Notes under the pieces: model-generated
The model's database searches: none
The model's input: the letters and a program-made list of their open reading frames with translations, nothing else
Told to the model about the DNA's origin: nothing
Shown here: in pieces, positions 55,105 through 64,000 of the stretch
How the letters are laid out: the number at the start of each line of letters is the position of its first letter
Numbering within the stretch: position 1 is the first letter of the stretch
Translations under genes and position numbers: made by a program
NCBI GenBank assembly: GCA_018340375.1
Contig: JAFFJZ010000001.1
Location: forward strand, 11,736,001 to 11,800,000
Source of the DNA: Gonatopus flavifemur
Lineage: Eukaryota > Arthropoda > Insecta > Hymenoptera > Dryinidae
Direction of reading: 5' to 3'
Length of the DNA: 64,000 nt

Positions 55105-55895
55105 TCTTCCAAGCAAGTTGACAAAATCAAAACCAATCAAAACACAAAAGTGACAAGTACGTTATCTACATATATGAGTATTGTTTGTTGAACATAACCT
55201 CAAATCTACCTGTTTCCATTCATCGATGACGACATATTACCTTGGTGACCATTACGTCATACTTACGCTAAGAAATAGAGGTGCGTTCCAGTTCTTGTTT
55301 GGGAGGTCTGTTCAAGGTTTAGATTCGATAATTCATTCGCATTTTATTGGACTGTGGCAATGGTTGAATGCCTATACCCTAGTAAATATGCCATCAGAAA
55401 CGAACAAAATTCCTATCCGCGTCTAATGGAATTTCATTCCTTTGGACAGAACCCAGATAGCATTTGGAAGCTCCACCCTAGGCTCGCTGTGATTTCCCTT
55501 AGAAAAATTTGCTTCATTCCGACCAAAACGCGTCATTTTTTTTCTAATTTTTTGGAGAAAAAATATAGTGTTTCAGTCAAAATGAAGTAAATTTTCCTAA
55601 GGATTGCATTTTCATTTTGGTTCGACAAATGGATTTGGTACAGACGTTTTGTCACCGCCCGGCTGGGAATGCCAGGCAGATTCGGATTAAAAAAAAATAG
55701 TTGTTAGGCTTTGAATGATTTTTGTCCCAGGAAATTCGATCAAAAACGATAAAGTTTCTACCTGGTTTTGTCCGGAATTACCAAACATGAAATATTCTGT
55801 CGAAAAAAACTGACGACAAAAATTTGGCGTAGTTTTTGACGGGATATATTCCATCCTGTACAGTACCGGACATTTCTACGTCGCCTCTACGTTAC
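55105..55895. other. Upstream of CHMP3, no gene seen
   Basis: Would contain the CHMP3 promoter. 55470-55870 has inverted words (CCTTAGAAAAATTTGCTTCA / GAAGTAAATTTTCCTAAGG, ~55496-55603) and TTTGTCACCGCCCGGCTGGG, suggesting another eroded element. Confidence 0.35.
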
Positions 55896-56049
55896 CCCTA
55901 GTGAAAATGGGAGCGTAAGAAGGGTATGAAGCGACGCGGGGGAGTATATATGAAAAAGTATCTAAGCGCGAAAGGAGCGGAAATTGAAACATTTTTACGC
56001 TTCATTTGTTTCAAAGTTCGCTTCCAGCGGGCGGAAATTTTCACCAGGG
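55896..56049. mobile_element. Foldback MITE, CCCTAGTGAAAAT ends, 154 bp
   Basis: CCCTAGTGAAAATGGGAGCG at the left pairs with the right end GCGGAAATTTTCACCAGGG; the interior carries GAAGCG and CGCTTC words as in 3639-4146. AC on both sides (55894-55895, 56050-56051). Confidence 0.82.
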
Positions 56050-56109
56050 ACATCTTCGTCCATCCACTTTGTATCCACGTTTACCACTTATCCACATCCA
56101 GAGTCCCAA

Positions 56110-56815
56110 GAACTATCAGGAGGGAACATAACGGCGGTAGGGATGAAAAGGAAACACACCCTCAAGCAGTGGCGCATCTGTGTCTAGGCCAACCTAGGCC
56201 ATGGTACTTTCACAGAGAAGATGAGAGCGCTCACGGCCGGGGTTTCATTGCTAGTAAGTGGGGATGGGGGCCAAATCAACGAAACCGTTAGTTGGAAAGA
56301 ATAAGACATCATACATTATACATCTCTTCCTTTTCAACCAATGGTTTCGTTGATTGGTCCTTTCGTTGATTCGGCCCCCATCCGTAAGTGGATCACGTGA
56401 AACAGACCCACCAACCCCCTCTCTCATTTTTTCCTTTTTCAATTCATGATCATAAAGAATCATATCCATTCAGTATCGGTACATGATTAAATTTTGATTG
56501 AGTACGTATTGAAAAGTATTCAAAAGAAATGCGTAATTTTTGGTTATTAAAAAATAAAATCGCTGTAGGTCTACTTCCATGATCCAACCGCCAGGAGGCC
56601 AGTGGAACTTTTACTAGCGGCGCATAGGTGCCCGTGAGCGCTCTCATCTTCTCTCTGGTACTATATATCTGGCCTAGGGGCGGAGAATTTCCAGATGTAG
56701 TCCTATCCTCAAGATCTACTTTCCGATGGGTCCAATCAATGAAAGCACAATTCTGAAGGCAAGAAGGGAATTTTACTTTTGGAAACAGAACTTCCGTTGG
56801 TCTTGAGGGTGTGAG
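56110..56815. repeat. Palindrome with arms ~56110-56260 and ~56610-56815, centre filled by a MITE
   Basis: GAGAAGATGAGAGCGCTCAC (~56215) pairs with GTGAGCGCTCTCATCTTCTC (~56634); CACACCCTCAAG (~56156) pairs with CTTGAGGGTGTG (~56800); AGGCCAACCTAGGCCA pairs loosely with TGGCCTAGG. The arms differ by ~10 percent. The MITE 56262-56383 sits between them. Confidence 0.65.
56262..56383. mobile_element. hAT-like MITE, GGATGGGGGCCAAATCAACG ends, 122 bp
   Basis: GGATGGGGGCCAAATCAACG at the left is inverted at the right (CGTTGATTCGGCCCCCATCC). A perfect 8-bp duplication GTAAGTGG at 56254-56261 and 56384-56391. Second copy of the family at 47497-47623. Confidence 0.88.
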
Positions 56816-57382
56816 TTCCCGTTTCAATAATTTCTACATGTTGCTAAAGTTTAAATCATTTATGGTAACGAATTAGTAACCGAATAAAGAAATACTTAGC
56901 TGTTGAAGACCCAAAATCTTACAATACATTCTCAAAATAATATTTTCAATTTCCAACAATTAATTCGAGGAGATGAATACCGATAGGTCATCAGATTTGG
57001 TGAGTTTGAAAATTGTATTGTTTCTTCAAACGACTCAAACTTCAACACTACAATTTCTGCTCCTCTCATCCCCGTACAGCACAACCACCGATTCTCCACC
57101 CAGGACTTCGGTGGACTGGAGGTGGAGAATCAGTGGGGAAATGAGAGCCGTGGAAATGAGGGAGAAATAAGGGAGAGTCTCCGTTGAGGCAACGGAGAGG
57201 CGACGTGGATTTGTTCGCCCCCTTTATTGTCAATAAAATTCATATCTGTCGAGTTACACAACCAAATTTCAATGAGTGAATCCACTAACATAAATTTTAT
57301 TGAAAATAAAGGGAGCGGACAAATCCACGTCGCCTCTCCTCCACATAGCAACAGAGGTTATGTCGTTCCAAAAGTATTCTAA

Positions 57383-58150
57383 CCCAGACAGCACAGGAAG
57401 TTCTCTGTATGTTTCAGCCACGTGCTCTTGGTTCTGCGTGTTTTGGTCTCCATGGAATAGGTTTTCCAAACGTTTGAAGTATCTTCCCTTTTGATGCTTC
57501 TGATTGAGTTCTGAGGACATTCTTTTTATCTACTACGGGATGTTCTCGCCATGTCTTCCAAACGTCCTTTCATGAAAACTACCCCTCAAAAACCCAAAAT
57601 CACACGGTGGACCCCGTACAGCACAACCACCGATCCTCCACCTAGGACTTCGGTGGACTGGAGGTGGAGAATTGGTGGAGAAATGGGAGCCGTGGAAATA
57701 AGGGAGAAATAAGGGAGAGTCTCCGTTGAGGCAACGGAGAGGCGACGGAGAAATGTCCGCCCCCTGTATTTTCGATATAATTCTTATTGGTGCATTTACG
57801 TAACCAAATCTGAATGTATGAATTCACGAATTCAAGTTTTACTGAAAATACAGGGGGCGGACATTTCTCCGTCGCCTCTCCGTTGCCTCAACGGAGACTC
57901 TCCCTTATTTCTCCCTTATTTCCACGGCTCCCATTTCTCCACCAATTCTCCACCTCTAGTCCACCGAAGTCTTAGGTGGAGGATCGGTGGTTGTGCTGTA
58001 CGGGACATGAATGGAACTAAACGGGACATTTGCATGTCCCTGGGACATACATGTGACGTTCTTAGAACATCCTGAGACGTTATTTGCACGTTCCCTTTGT
58101 AACCAAGTACGTTTTCGGAACCTTCAAAAAACCTCGAGGTGCTGTATGGG
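57383..58150. mobile_element. Element C inside B, CCCAGACAGCAC / GTGCTGTATGGG ends
   Basis: Ends CCCAGACAGCAC and, inverted, CCCATACAGCAC. AA on both sides (57381-57382, 58151-58152). Removing the inner element A copy leaves 374 bp, close to the 368-bp relative at 11204-11571, which lies in inverted orientation. Confidence 0.88.
57613..58004. mobile_element. Foldback element A, inner undisturbed copy, 392 bp
   Basis: CCCGTACAGCACAACCACCG with its inverse at the right end and AC on both sides (57611-57612, 58005-58006). The arms are almost identical for ~170 bases; the ~50-bp loop is AT-rich with TGTATTTTC / GAAAATACA at its base. Inserted in element C. Confidence 0.92.
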
Positions 58151-58950
58151 AAAAGATATCTTCAAGATGTCTTATGCAACATGAAAAGAACGATTTAAGA
58201 AAGATTTGTTCTTGAGAAAGGATCTTTCTTAAATCGTTCTTTTCATGTTGCATAAGACATCTTAAAGATATCTTTTAGAATACTTTTGGAACGACATAAC
58301 CTCTGTTGCTATGTGGGCCGTTGCCTCAACGGAGACTCTCCCTTATTTCTTCCTTATTTCCACGGCTCTCATTTCTCCACTGATTCTCCACCTCCAGTCC
58401 ACCGAAGTCCTGGGTGGAGAATCGATGGTTGTGCTGTACGGGTCGTTATGTTCCCTTCTGATACTCCTTGTACAGTCCACGGAGATGTGACGTGGAAATC
58501 GGTGGGTGTGCTGTTGGGGATGTTTGGTGATTCCGGACGGAACCAGGTGAAAACTTTGTCAGTTTTTCATCAGATTTCCTAGAATAAAAACCTTTCAAAG
58601 CCTGCCAACTATTTCCCAGACAGCACTGAGACGTTTTGTAAACATTCACAAAACGTACCTCGTTACAAACGAAATGTTTCAGAAACGTTTTGTGACGTTT
58701 TGAAAATGTCGCATTTATGTTTTTAAAATATGAAAATGTCCTGGTTTCTTTTATTTACATTCTCACAAACGGTGATTAGCACATGTTGAATTTGTCTTTA
58801 TAAATCATCAAATTGATAGCATATCTGTGGATATTTTCAATTCAAACAAATCCTAAATCAATTATATTCAAGTAAAATGATCTTGTGTATAATAAATTAC
58901 ACGTATAAGCTTATGAAGTGCTGGATTTAATGGGAAATAGTTCGACTCTA

Positions 58951-60024
58951 CCCAGCCAACCATGGATTGGTTTCAATCATTGGTCAATTTGATTGATTCC
59001 AATCGCATTTGCTAAAAATTGATCAATTATTTGAGAATTATGTAGGATCTCTGTGCGCATGTCCATTCATTGAATAATGATTGATCGAAAATTGATCATT
59101 TTTGGAGGACCAATTGTTGGTCGCCAATGCGGACATAGAAATGGACAATTATTGATCAATTTTGTGGTCCATAGAATTGGGCAAAAATTGAGCATTTAAC
59201 ATCCGTCGATAATGGAAAATCTGAAAATATAAAACATCACTTACTTTCTATCGGTTGTATGGAATTTTGCATTCTTGAGGTCAAGGACAGAATTATTCAT
59301 TATTCACGTATTGTTTATTACAAAAAATTGTTGTGGTTTATCGGTTATTCATTCATTTTTGTCGTATTAATCGCAACTTATTCGAATTTCGTATTATTCG
59401 TGGTGCGGTAGGATTGTCGCGATGAATTGAGGTTATTATTCATAACTTCAATTTCGTAGCATAGATGTAAATTCTTATAACTGAGTGAACTGATTGAACT
59501 GCATTTCAATCAAAAAGTGTGTTTTATATTCGAATTAGCGATAGAGTAAATTGCAGATGATTATATGTTATAATGTGAAATAAACGAATTCAGTGTCATA
59601 CATAACCATAATTTGTGTGCGGTTGTTATTTTCGAAAAAGACATTACAACTACACCCAAATTGTTTAAACAATAAACACCTATCAAAACCCTTCAATAAT
59701 AAAAATAAATTGCTTATTGATTCAACCTTTCACACTATATCAATCAATAACCCAGTTATTAGTAAATTTTCTATCATTCTCAAACCAAAATAATTGGCCA
59801 ATAATTGCCAAATTATGGGTCACTTCATTTTACAGCTGTTGGCAGCACCTATGCCCATGCCATTGACCTAATATTGCCCCATAATTGGAAAATCCAATGG
59901 TCCACAGAAATTGGCCAATTATTGGTCGCCAATGCGGACATAGAAATGGACAATTATTGATCAATCCCACCCAATCTCATTGAGTAATAATTGACCAGTT
60001 ATTTATCAGCTATGGTTAGCTGGG
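58951..60024. mobile_element. Foldback element, CCCAGCYAACCATRG ends, 1074 bp
   Basis: CCCAGCCAACCATGGATTGG at the left; inverted right end CCCAGCTAACCATAGC. TA on both sides (58949-58950, 60025-60026). The arms are built from TTGGTCAATT / AATTGATCAAT words. A 44-bp segment (59117-59160, starting TTGGTCGCCAATGCGGACAT) is repeated exactly and in the same orientation at 59922-59965. The centre (59220-59770) is AT-rich with no supported frame. Confidence 0.78.
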
Positions 60025-60106
60025 TAAAGCGCTTTTTAATATCTTTGTTCTACTCTCTATAATATGTGTATTTTCCTAATTTTTTCATGTTGTGCAGTGA
60101 GAATCA

Positions 60107-60439
60107 CCCTGCTTTAAAAATCCGATTTAAACCTATTATTCGTCAATCAATTTGAATCAGATTTTTGTCCGAGAATGTTCATATTTGATCATATTCAAAT
60201 CTAATCGGTTTGAATAGGACCAAAATAGAAATGATCATCAAACGGGAGATATCATCAGAAAATTAGGATTGATACGATCCGCATTTTCTGATTATATCCC
60301 ATTCAATAAAAATTTCTATTTTGGCCCTATTCAAACCGATTCTGTTTGAATGAGATCAAATAGGAAAATTCTCGGACCAAAATCGGATTCAATCTGATTG
60401 ACGAGTATAATCAGTTTAAATCGGATCTTTAAAGCAGGG
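60107..60439. mobile_element. Foldback MITE, CCCTGCTTTAAA ends, 333 bp
   Basis: CCCTGCTTTAAAAATCCGAT at the left is inverted at the right (ATCGGATCTTTAAAGCAGGG). CA on both sides (60105-60106, 60440-60441). The arms pair throughout (GTCCGAGAATGTTC / GAAAATTCTCGGAC; CAAACCGATT / AATCGGTTTG). Confidence 0.9.
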
Positions 60440-60745
60440 CAGTTGATTAAGTGAAAAACAGTATGGTTTTACTATTTTTTGATGTATTAGTCATGTATTA
60501 AACTTTGAATATGAATGATTTGTAGGTTGACGTAGGTCAGCAACGAAATGGGGAATTTTCATGAATCATATAAATGTTTTGACAATGTAAGTTTTAAAAA
60601 TGTGTTAGAAACGTAATTGTTGGAATCAGAGGTCGCGAAATAACGAGCACGTTTCTAAAACATTCCGAGCACCTACAGTGCTGTCTGGGATTTTTGTCCA
60701 GAACTGCCTGACAGTTTTAGCAGAGGAGCACACAGCGGGTGAAAA

Positions 60746-60852
60746 CCCAGATAGCACAGAGTTCGTGAAGAATTCTTCAAGAACATCATTTGAACTCTAG
60801 AGTTCTAAAAAAGTTCTTCAAGAATTCATCGACGAATTCTGTGCTATCTGGG
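60746..60852. mobile_element. Foldback MITE, CCCAGATAGCAC ends, 107 bp
   Basis: CCCAGATAGCACAGAGTTCG at the left and GTGCTATCTGGG at the right; AA on both sides (60744-60745, 60853-60854). Interior GAATTCTTCAAGAAC / GTTCTTCAAGAATTC. Confidence 0.88.
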
Positions 60853-60868
60853 AATAGTATAAGCTTTG

Positions 60869-61250
60869 CCCTGGTAAAAAAAAACCGAATAGAGAACCGG
60901 ATAATGTTCCGGATAAAACCCGGATGGAACTTTCCGGCATTTCATTCGGGTTTATTCGGGTTCCAATACGGATTTTGTGGTGATTCTTCATCCGGTTCCA
61001 TTCGGATCTTATCCGGGTTTTTGGACTAGATATTTTTTGATATCCTAAATGGAATCCACACGAAAAATCGAATGAGTCTCATCCAAATTTTATGTGGGAT
61101 TCTGAAAAATATTTAGTATTGAAATCCGAATAGGATTCGGATAGAACTGGATGAAGAATCACCACAAAATCTGTATCGGAACCCGGATACGCCCGGAAAG
61201 TCCTATCCCTGCCGGGTTTGAATCGGATTCCTATCGGATAGAAGGTTCGC
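60869..61250. repeat. Foldback repeat made of CGGGTT/AACCCGG words
   Basis: Left arm ~60869-61025 (CCCTGGTAAA end, GATTTTGTGGTGATTCTTCATCC) pairs with right arm ~61130-61250 (GGATGAAGAATCACCACAAAATC). The right end is not resolved. Composition is close to the larger element from 62058. Confidence 0.6.
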
Positions 61251-62057
61251 ATCCTCTTAGGATAAGATGGCTTAAAGGTAATCCATAAAAAAAACGTTGA
61301 ACACTGTGTAGGTCAGAATTTTTATCTGAAATATTCCACCAAGAAAACTTTTTTAGGGAATAGTTACGATTCGTCGTGAACTTGAGACGAATGAAAAATA
61401 AAAAAAATACAATTGACGGAGATTTTTCGACAAAATCGATGATTGAAAAACTTCCTCCAATCGTCGAGTTTTTTATTCGTTATTTTCTTCAGATTTACCG
61501 ACACATTGTAATACGAGGAGTCTTCTTGTATGGAAACGTCTTACCAGGAAAAACTGGGAAAATGTTTCTCATTAAGTTAGGGGACACCAGCGATCCTCGT
61601 GGATGCAACCGGCCATACAGGCGTATCGACTGAGTGAACATGTTTTCGGCAAGAATACTCTGAATTCAATTTATGAAGAAGTATTTGATTTTTAGAAATG
61701 AATCTTCAATTCTTCTCCTATTGCGGTACATCGCCCGAATTTTGTATTTCCAAGAAACATTTTTTTCTCAGTCGGTAACACAAAGAGTGGCCGCAAAAAA
61801 GAGTATTTTTCCGCCTGTTTTTCGGAACCGAGAATTTCAGGTTGAAATGCATTCTAACGAATCCTCTATGTTGATCATTAGCGAGGGGATACCATTTTCC
61901 GGTGAGCATAACACTGGTTTTGGAGGTGAAGTAGTATCAATTTTCGATCAAGATTATATAAAAATCTATGAGTTTTCTATAGAAAAGAATCGGTTTTGTC
62001 AAGAATCTGTATCTTTAAAACCATTCTGTATCTTTAAAACCATTGTTGTGCTCACCA
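61251..62057. other. No gene or repeat recognised
   Basis: AT-rich DNA with plus-strand open frames (61376-61633, 61673-62212), but none has a recognisable domain, and the second runs into the CGGGTC repeat. Confidence 0.35.
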
Positions 62058-62729
62058 CCCTGCTCAAAAAACCGGATAAGACCCGAATAGAACTTGAATG
62101 CGCATCGGAACTTCATCCGGGTCTTTACGGTGACCTATCCGGTTTTTGTATCCTGGTCTCGTCCGGGACTATCCGGGACTCGGTCAGGAATATCCCCACG
62201 AATTTGAGTTGAGACCTGTATAGGACCCGTATAAGTGTCGGAACTTTATACAGGTTCATCCGGGAAATGATCGGGTTTTCGTGTTCGGGTTCTTATCAGG
62301 GTCCACTCTGGGTCTGACTCGGGATTCATTTCAAGATTTCCCTTCGGAACCCGGATGGGACCCGTATGGGCATGGGAACTTTATCCGGGTCTATACGGTG
62401 ACTTATACGGTTCTTGTGTCCTAGTCTCATCCGGGACCATCCGGAATTCATTCGGGATTTTTCCCACGAATTGAAGTTGGGAACCGGATAAGAGCCGCAA
62501 AACAGTCGGAACTTTATCCGGGTTCATCCGGGAATCAATCGGATTCTTGTATTTGGGTCCTAATCGAGTTCTGTTCGGGTCTCATTTGGATTCATCTGAA
62601 ACATCTCGATCTATATTATTGTGCAGAAAAAAATTTTTTTGTAATAATTCGATGTTATATGCGTTGCAGACGATTTTTCTTATTCTAATTACCGATGAAA
62701 ATCAATTTATAATTGAATTGTTGGAAGTT

Positions 62730-62822
62730 CGCTCAGCGAGGATTGAACTCGGGTCCTGCGAGTGGGAGACAAAGCCTCTATCACATCACTCCGAGATGAC
62801 GACAAAACACTTACAGAGTCTT
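62730..62822 (-). repeat. tRNA-derived SINE-like copy, minus strand
   Basis: On the minus strand: TCATCTCGGAGTGATGTGAT, AGAGGCTTTGTCTCCCACTC, GCAGGACCCGAGTTCAATCC. Third copy of the head seen at 18025 and 26836; the AT-rich tail toward 62600 may belong to it. Confidence 0.6.
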
Positions 62823-63089
62823 TTATTACACCCTAGTGAGGAAAACCGGATAAAGGTCAGATAGGACCCGGACTGGGACCCGAACGAAGTGATATCCCGG
62901 TGCATACAAGTATTACACGGGAAAGGTTGTTCGTTTCGGGTATATATTCGGGTCTATACGGGTGCAGTATCGAGACTACGAAATGGGAATCGGACATGTA
63001 TCCGGGTTCATTTGGGTCCTATCTGGGAAAATTTTCGGGAATAGGTTTTAGATACGAGTTTATCCAGGTAGTGGCCGGGAACTTTGAGG

Positions 63090-63660
63090 CTTAAGATGGA
63101 CACATATTTGGGTTCATCCGGGAATGATACGGGAATGATTCACCGAAATTCATTTGTAAGTCTCAATAGGAATCCGTTCCGGGTCTATCCGCTTCTATCT
63201 GGAACAGTTTCAGAAATATGGTTTTATATACGGGTCTATCCGAATTGGGCTCGGAAACTTTGGAGCTCAAAACGGATACGTATCCGGGTTTATCCAGGAG
63301 TGATACGAAAATAATTCACCAAAATTCATTTATAAGTATCAATCGTAATTTATTTCGGGTGTATCCGGGTACTATCTGGGGCAGTTTCAGAAAGATGGTT
63401 TTCTATACTGGTCTATTCGGGTTGTGCCCGGGAATCTTGAAGCGCAAAACGGATAAGTATTCGGGTTTATCCGGGAGTAATACAAAAATTCATCATCGGA
63501 ATTCATTCAGAAGTTTCAATTGGCATTCATTCCAGATTTATCTAGATGCGATCTGAAGAAGTTTTCGAAGAATGGTTTCATGTACAGATTTGTGCGGGTT
63601 GCTACTCGTTAACTACACCGCTTCAAGCGGATATATGCTCGGCTTAATCCGGGTTCCATC
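63090..63660. repeat. Tandem repeat, ~176-bp unit, about three copies
   Basis: The anchor around GGATACGTATCCGGGTTTATCC recurs at ~63096, ~63272, ~63450 and weakly ~63628. Each unit has AATTCATTTATAAGT-like, CAGTTTCAGAAAKATGGTTT and GGAAMCTTGRAGCKCAAAA words. Copies differ by 15-25 percent. The same unit appears inverted from ~63700 to the edge. Confidence 0.75.
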
Positions 63661-64000
63661 TGGAAAAGTCAAGATGTATTCTCGTATTGATCCCGCACGA
63701 ACCCGGATACATATCCGCTGTGAGCTTCAAAGTTCCCGTGCACAACCAGAATAGACCTGTATAAAAAACCATGTGTCTGAGACTGTCCCAGATAAAACCC
63801 GGAAAGATCCGGAACGGATTCCGATTGAAACTTATAAATGAATTTCGGTGAATCATTCCCGGATCACTCTTGGATGAACCCGGATATTTATCCATCTTAG
63901 ACCTCAAAGTTCCCGGTCACTACTCGGATACACTTGTATACAAAACCTATCCCCGAAAATTTTCCCAGATGAGACCCGAGTAAACCCGGATACATGTCCG

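Larger units (their letters stand above)
57340..58317. mobile_element. Foldback element B inside A, CCACATAGCAAC ends
   Basis: TCCACATAGCAACAGAGGTT (first base changed from C) at the left pairs with AACCTCTGTTGCTATGTGGG at the right, continuing through TCGTTCCAAAAGTATTCT. CC on both sides (57338-57339, 58318-58319). Without element C it is 208 bp; the inner arm AAGATGTCTTATGCAACATG pairs with its inverse at ~58241-58260. Confidence 0.88.
57071..58442. mobile_element. Foldback element A, outer copy, CCCGTACAGCAC ends, host of a four-level nest
   Basis: CCCGTACAGCACAACCACCG at the left is inverted at the right end. TC on both sides (57069-57070, 58443-58444). Its parts outside the insertion 57340-58317 (plus the 2-bp duplication) sum to 269 + 123 = 392 bp, exactly the length of the undisturbed copy 57613-58004. 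Arms: ACTTCGGTGGACTGGAGGTG, GAGTCTCCGTTGAGGCAACGG and inverted counterparts. Confidence 0.92.
58615..60689. mobile_element. CCCAGACAGCAC-ended element hosting two other palindromes
   Basis: CCCAGACAGCACTGAGACG at the left; right end CTACAGTGCTGTCTGGG. The flanks are TT and AT (one of two bases shared), so the pairing is less certain. Arms: AGAAACGTTTTGTGACG at the left, TGTTAGAAACGTAATTG at the right. It would contain 58951-60024 and 60107-60439. Confidence 0.55.
62058..64000. mobile_element. Large foldback with CCCTGCTCAAAAAACCGG end, runs off the right edge
   Basis: Begins CCCTGCTCAAAAAACCGGAT after CA. The sequence to 64000 is dominated by CCGGGTCTATCCGGG-like words; near 63650 the orientation flips (TTCATCCGGGAATGAT before, ATCATTCCCGGAT-type after). 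The ~62600-62830 stretch is a SINE-like insertion, and another possible element end (CCCTAGTGAGGAAAACCGG) starts at 62833, so this may be two elements. The right end is outside the window. Confidence 0.6.

Noticed and set aside
61376..62212. Two plus-strand frames as genes
   Set aside because: No domain, biased composition, and the second runs into the CGGGTC repeat.
63090..64000. CRISPR-like array
   Set aside because: Repeats of ~176 bp without unique spacers in a eukaryotic foldback element; nothing resembles a CRISPR.

Overview
This window is AT-rich animal DNA, almost certainly from an insect nucleus. It has intron-split conserved eukaryotic genes with GT/AG junctions, two mariner transposons of the kind found in flies and ants, and a very dense load of small palindromic DNA transposons. 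A hymenopteran would fit, because one mariner resembles the ant element Mboumar, but I cannot fix the order from sequence alone. There are no operons, bacterial ribosome binding sites or CRISPR arrays.

Layout. (1) 1-15542, minus strand: the 5' four coding exons of a two-pore-domain potassium channel (first membrane span through first pore filter); the gene runs off the left edge. Its introns hold foldback elements, a hAT relic and two 1286-bp mariners (one open, one broken by a stop). (2) 15543-21807: no gene found; MITEs, a 120-bp tandem repeat and a tRNA-derived SINE-like copy. (3) 21808-34147, plus strand: a four-exon gene for a predicted secreted, acidic, low-complexity protein of about 1259 residues that I do not recognise. 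Its 7.7-kb first intron carries a 2.86-kb hAT element with a transposase tail. (4) 35851-44443, minus: exportin-7 (RanBP16), reconstructed as 15 coding exons and about 1102 residues. (5) 44444-49898: a transposon graveyard of foldback, hAT-type and TTA-target MITEs chained and nested in each other. (6) 49899-51788, plus: a single-exon protein with three THAP zinc fingers and a C-terminal BESS-like motif. (7) 53902-55104, minus: CHMP3/Vps24 of ESCRT-III, four coding exons, 224 residues. (8) 55105-64000: no gene; nested palindromic elements, including a four-level nest at 57071-58442, and a long foldback whose arms are about 176-bp tandem repeats.

The genes are functionally unrelated (membrane excitability, secretion, nuclear transport, DNA binding, membrane remodelling), and I see no sign that they act together. 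The most unusual content is the repeat fraction. At least twenty palindromic elements from many families share 5'-CCC...GGG-3' (or CAC...GTG) ends and are flanked by 2-bp target duplications of almost any dinucleotide. They are interleaved with hAT-type MITEs (8-bp duplications) and with elements that use TTA or TTAA.

Exon borders were worked out by hand from reading frame, GT/AG signals and remembered family proteins. No database search was run.
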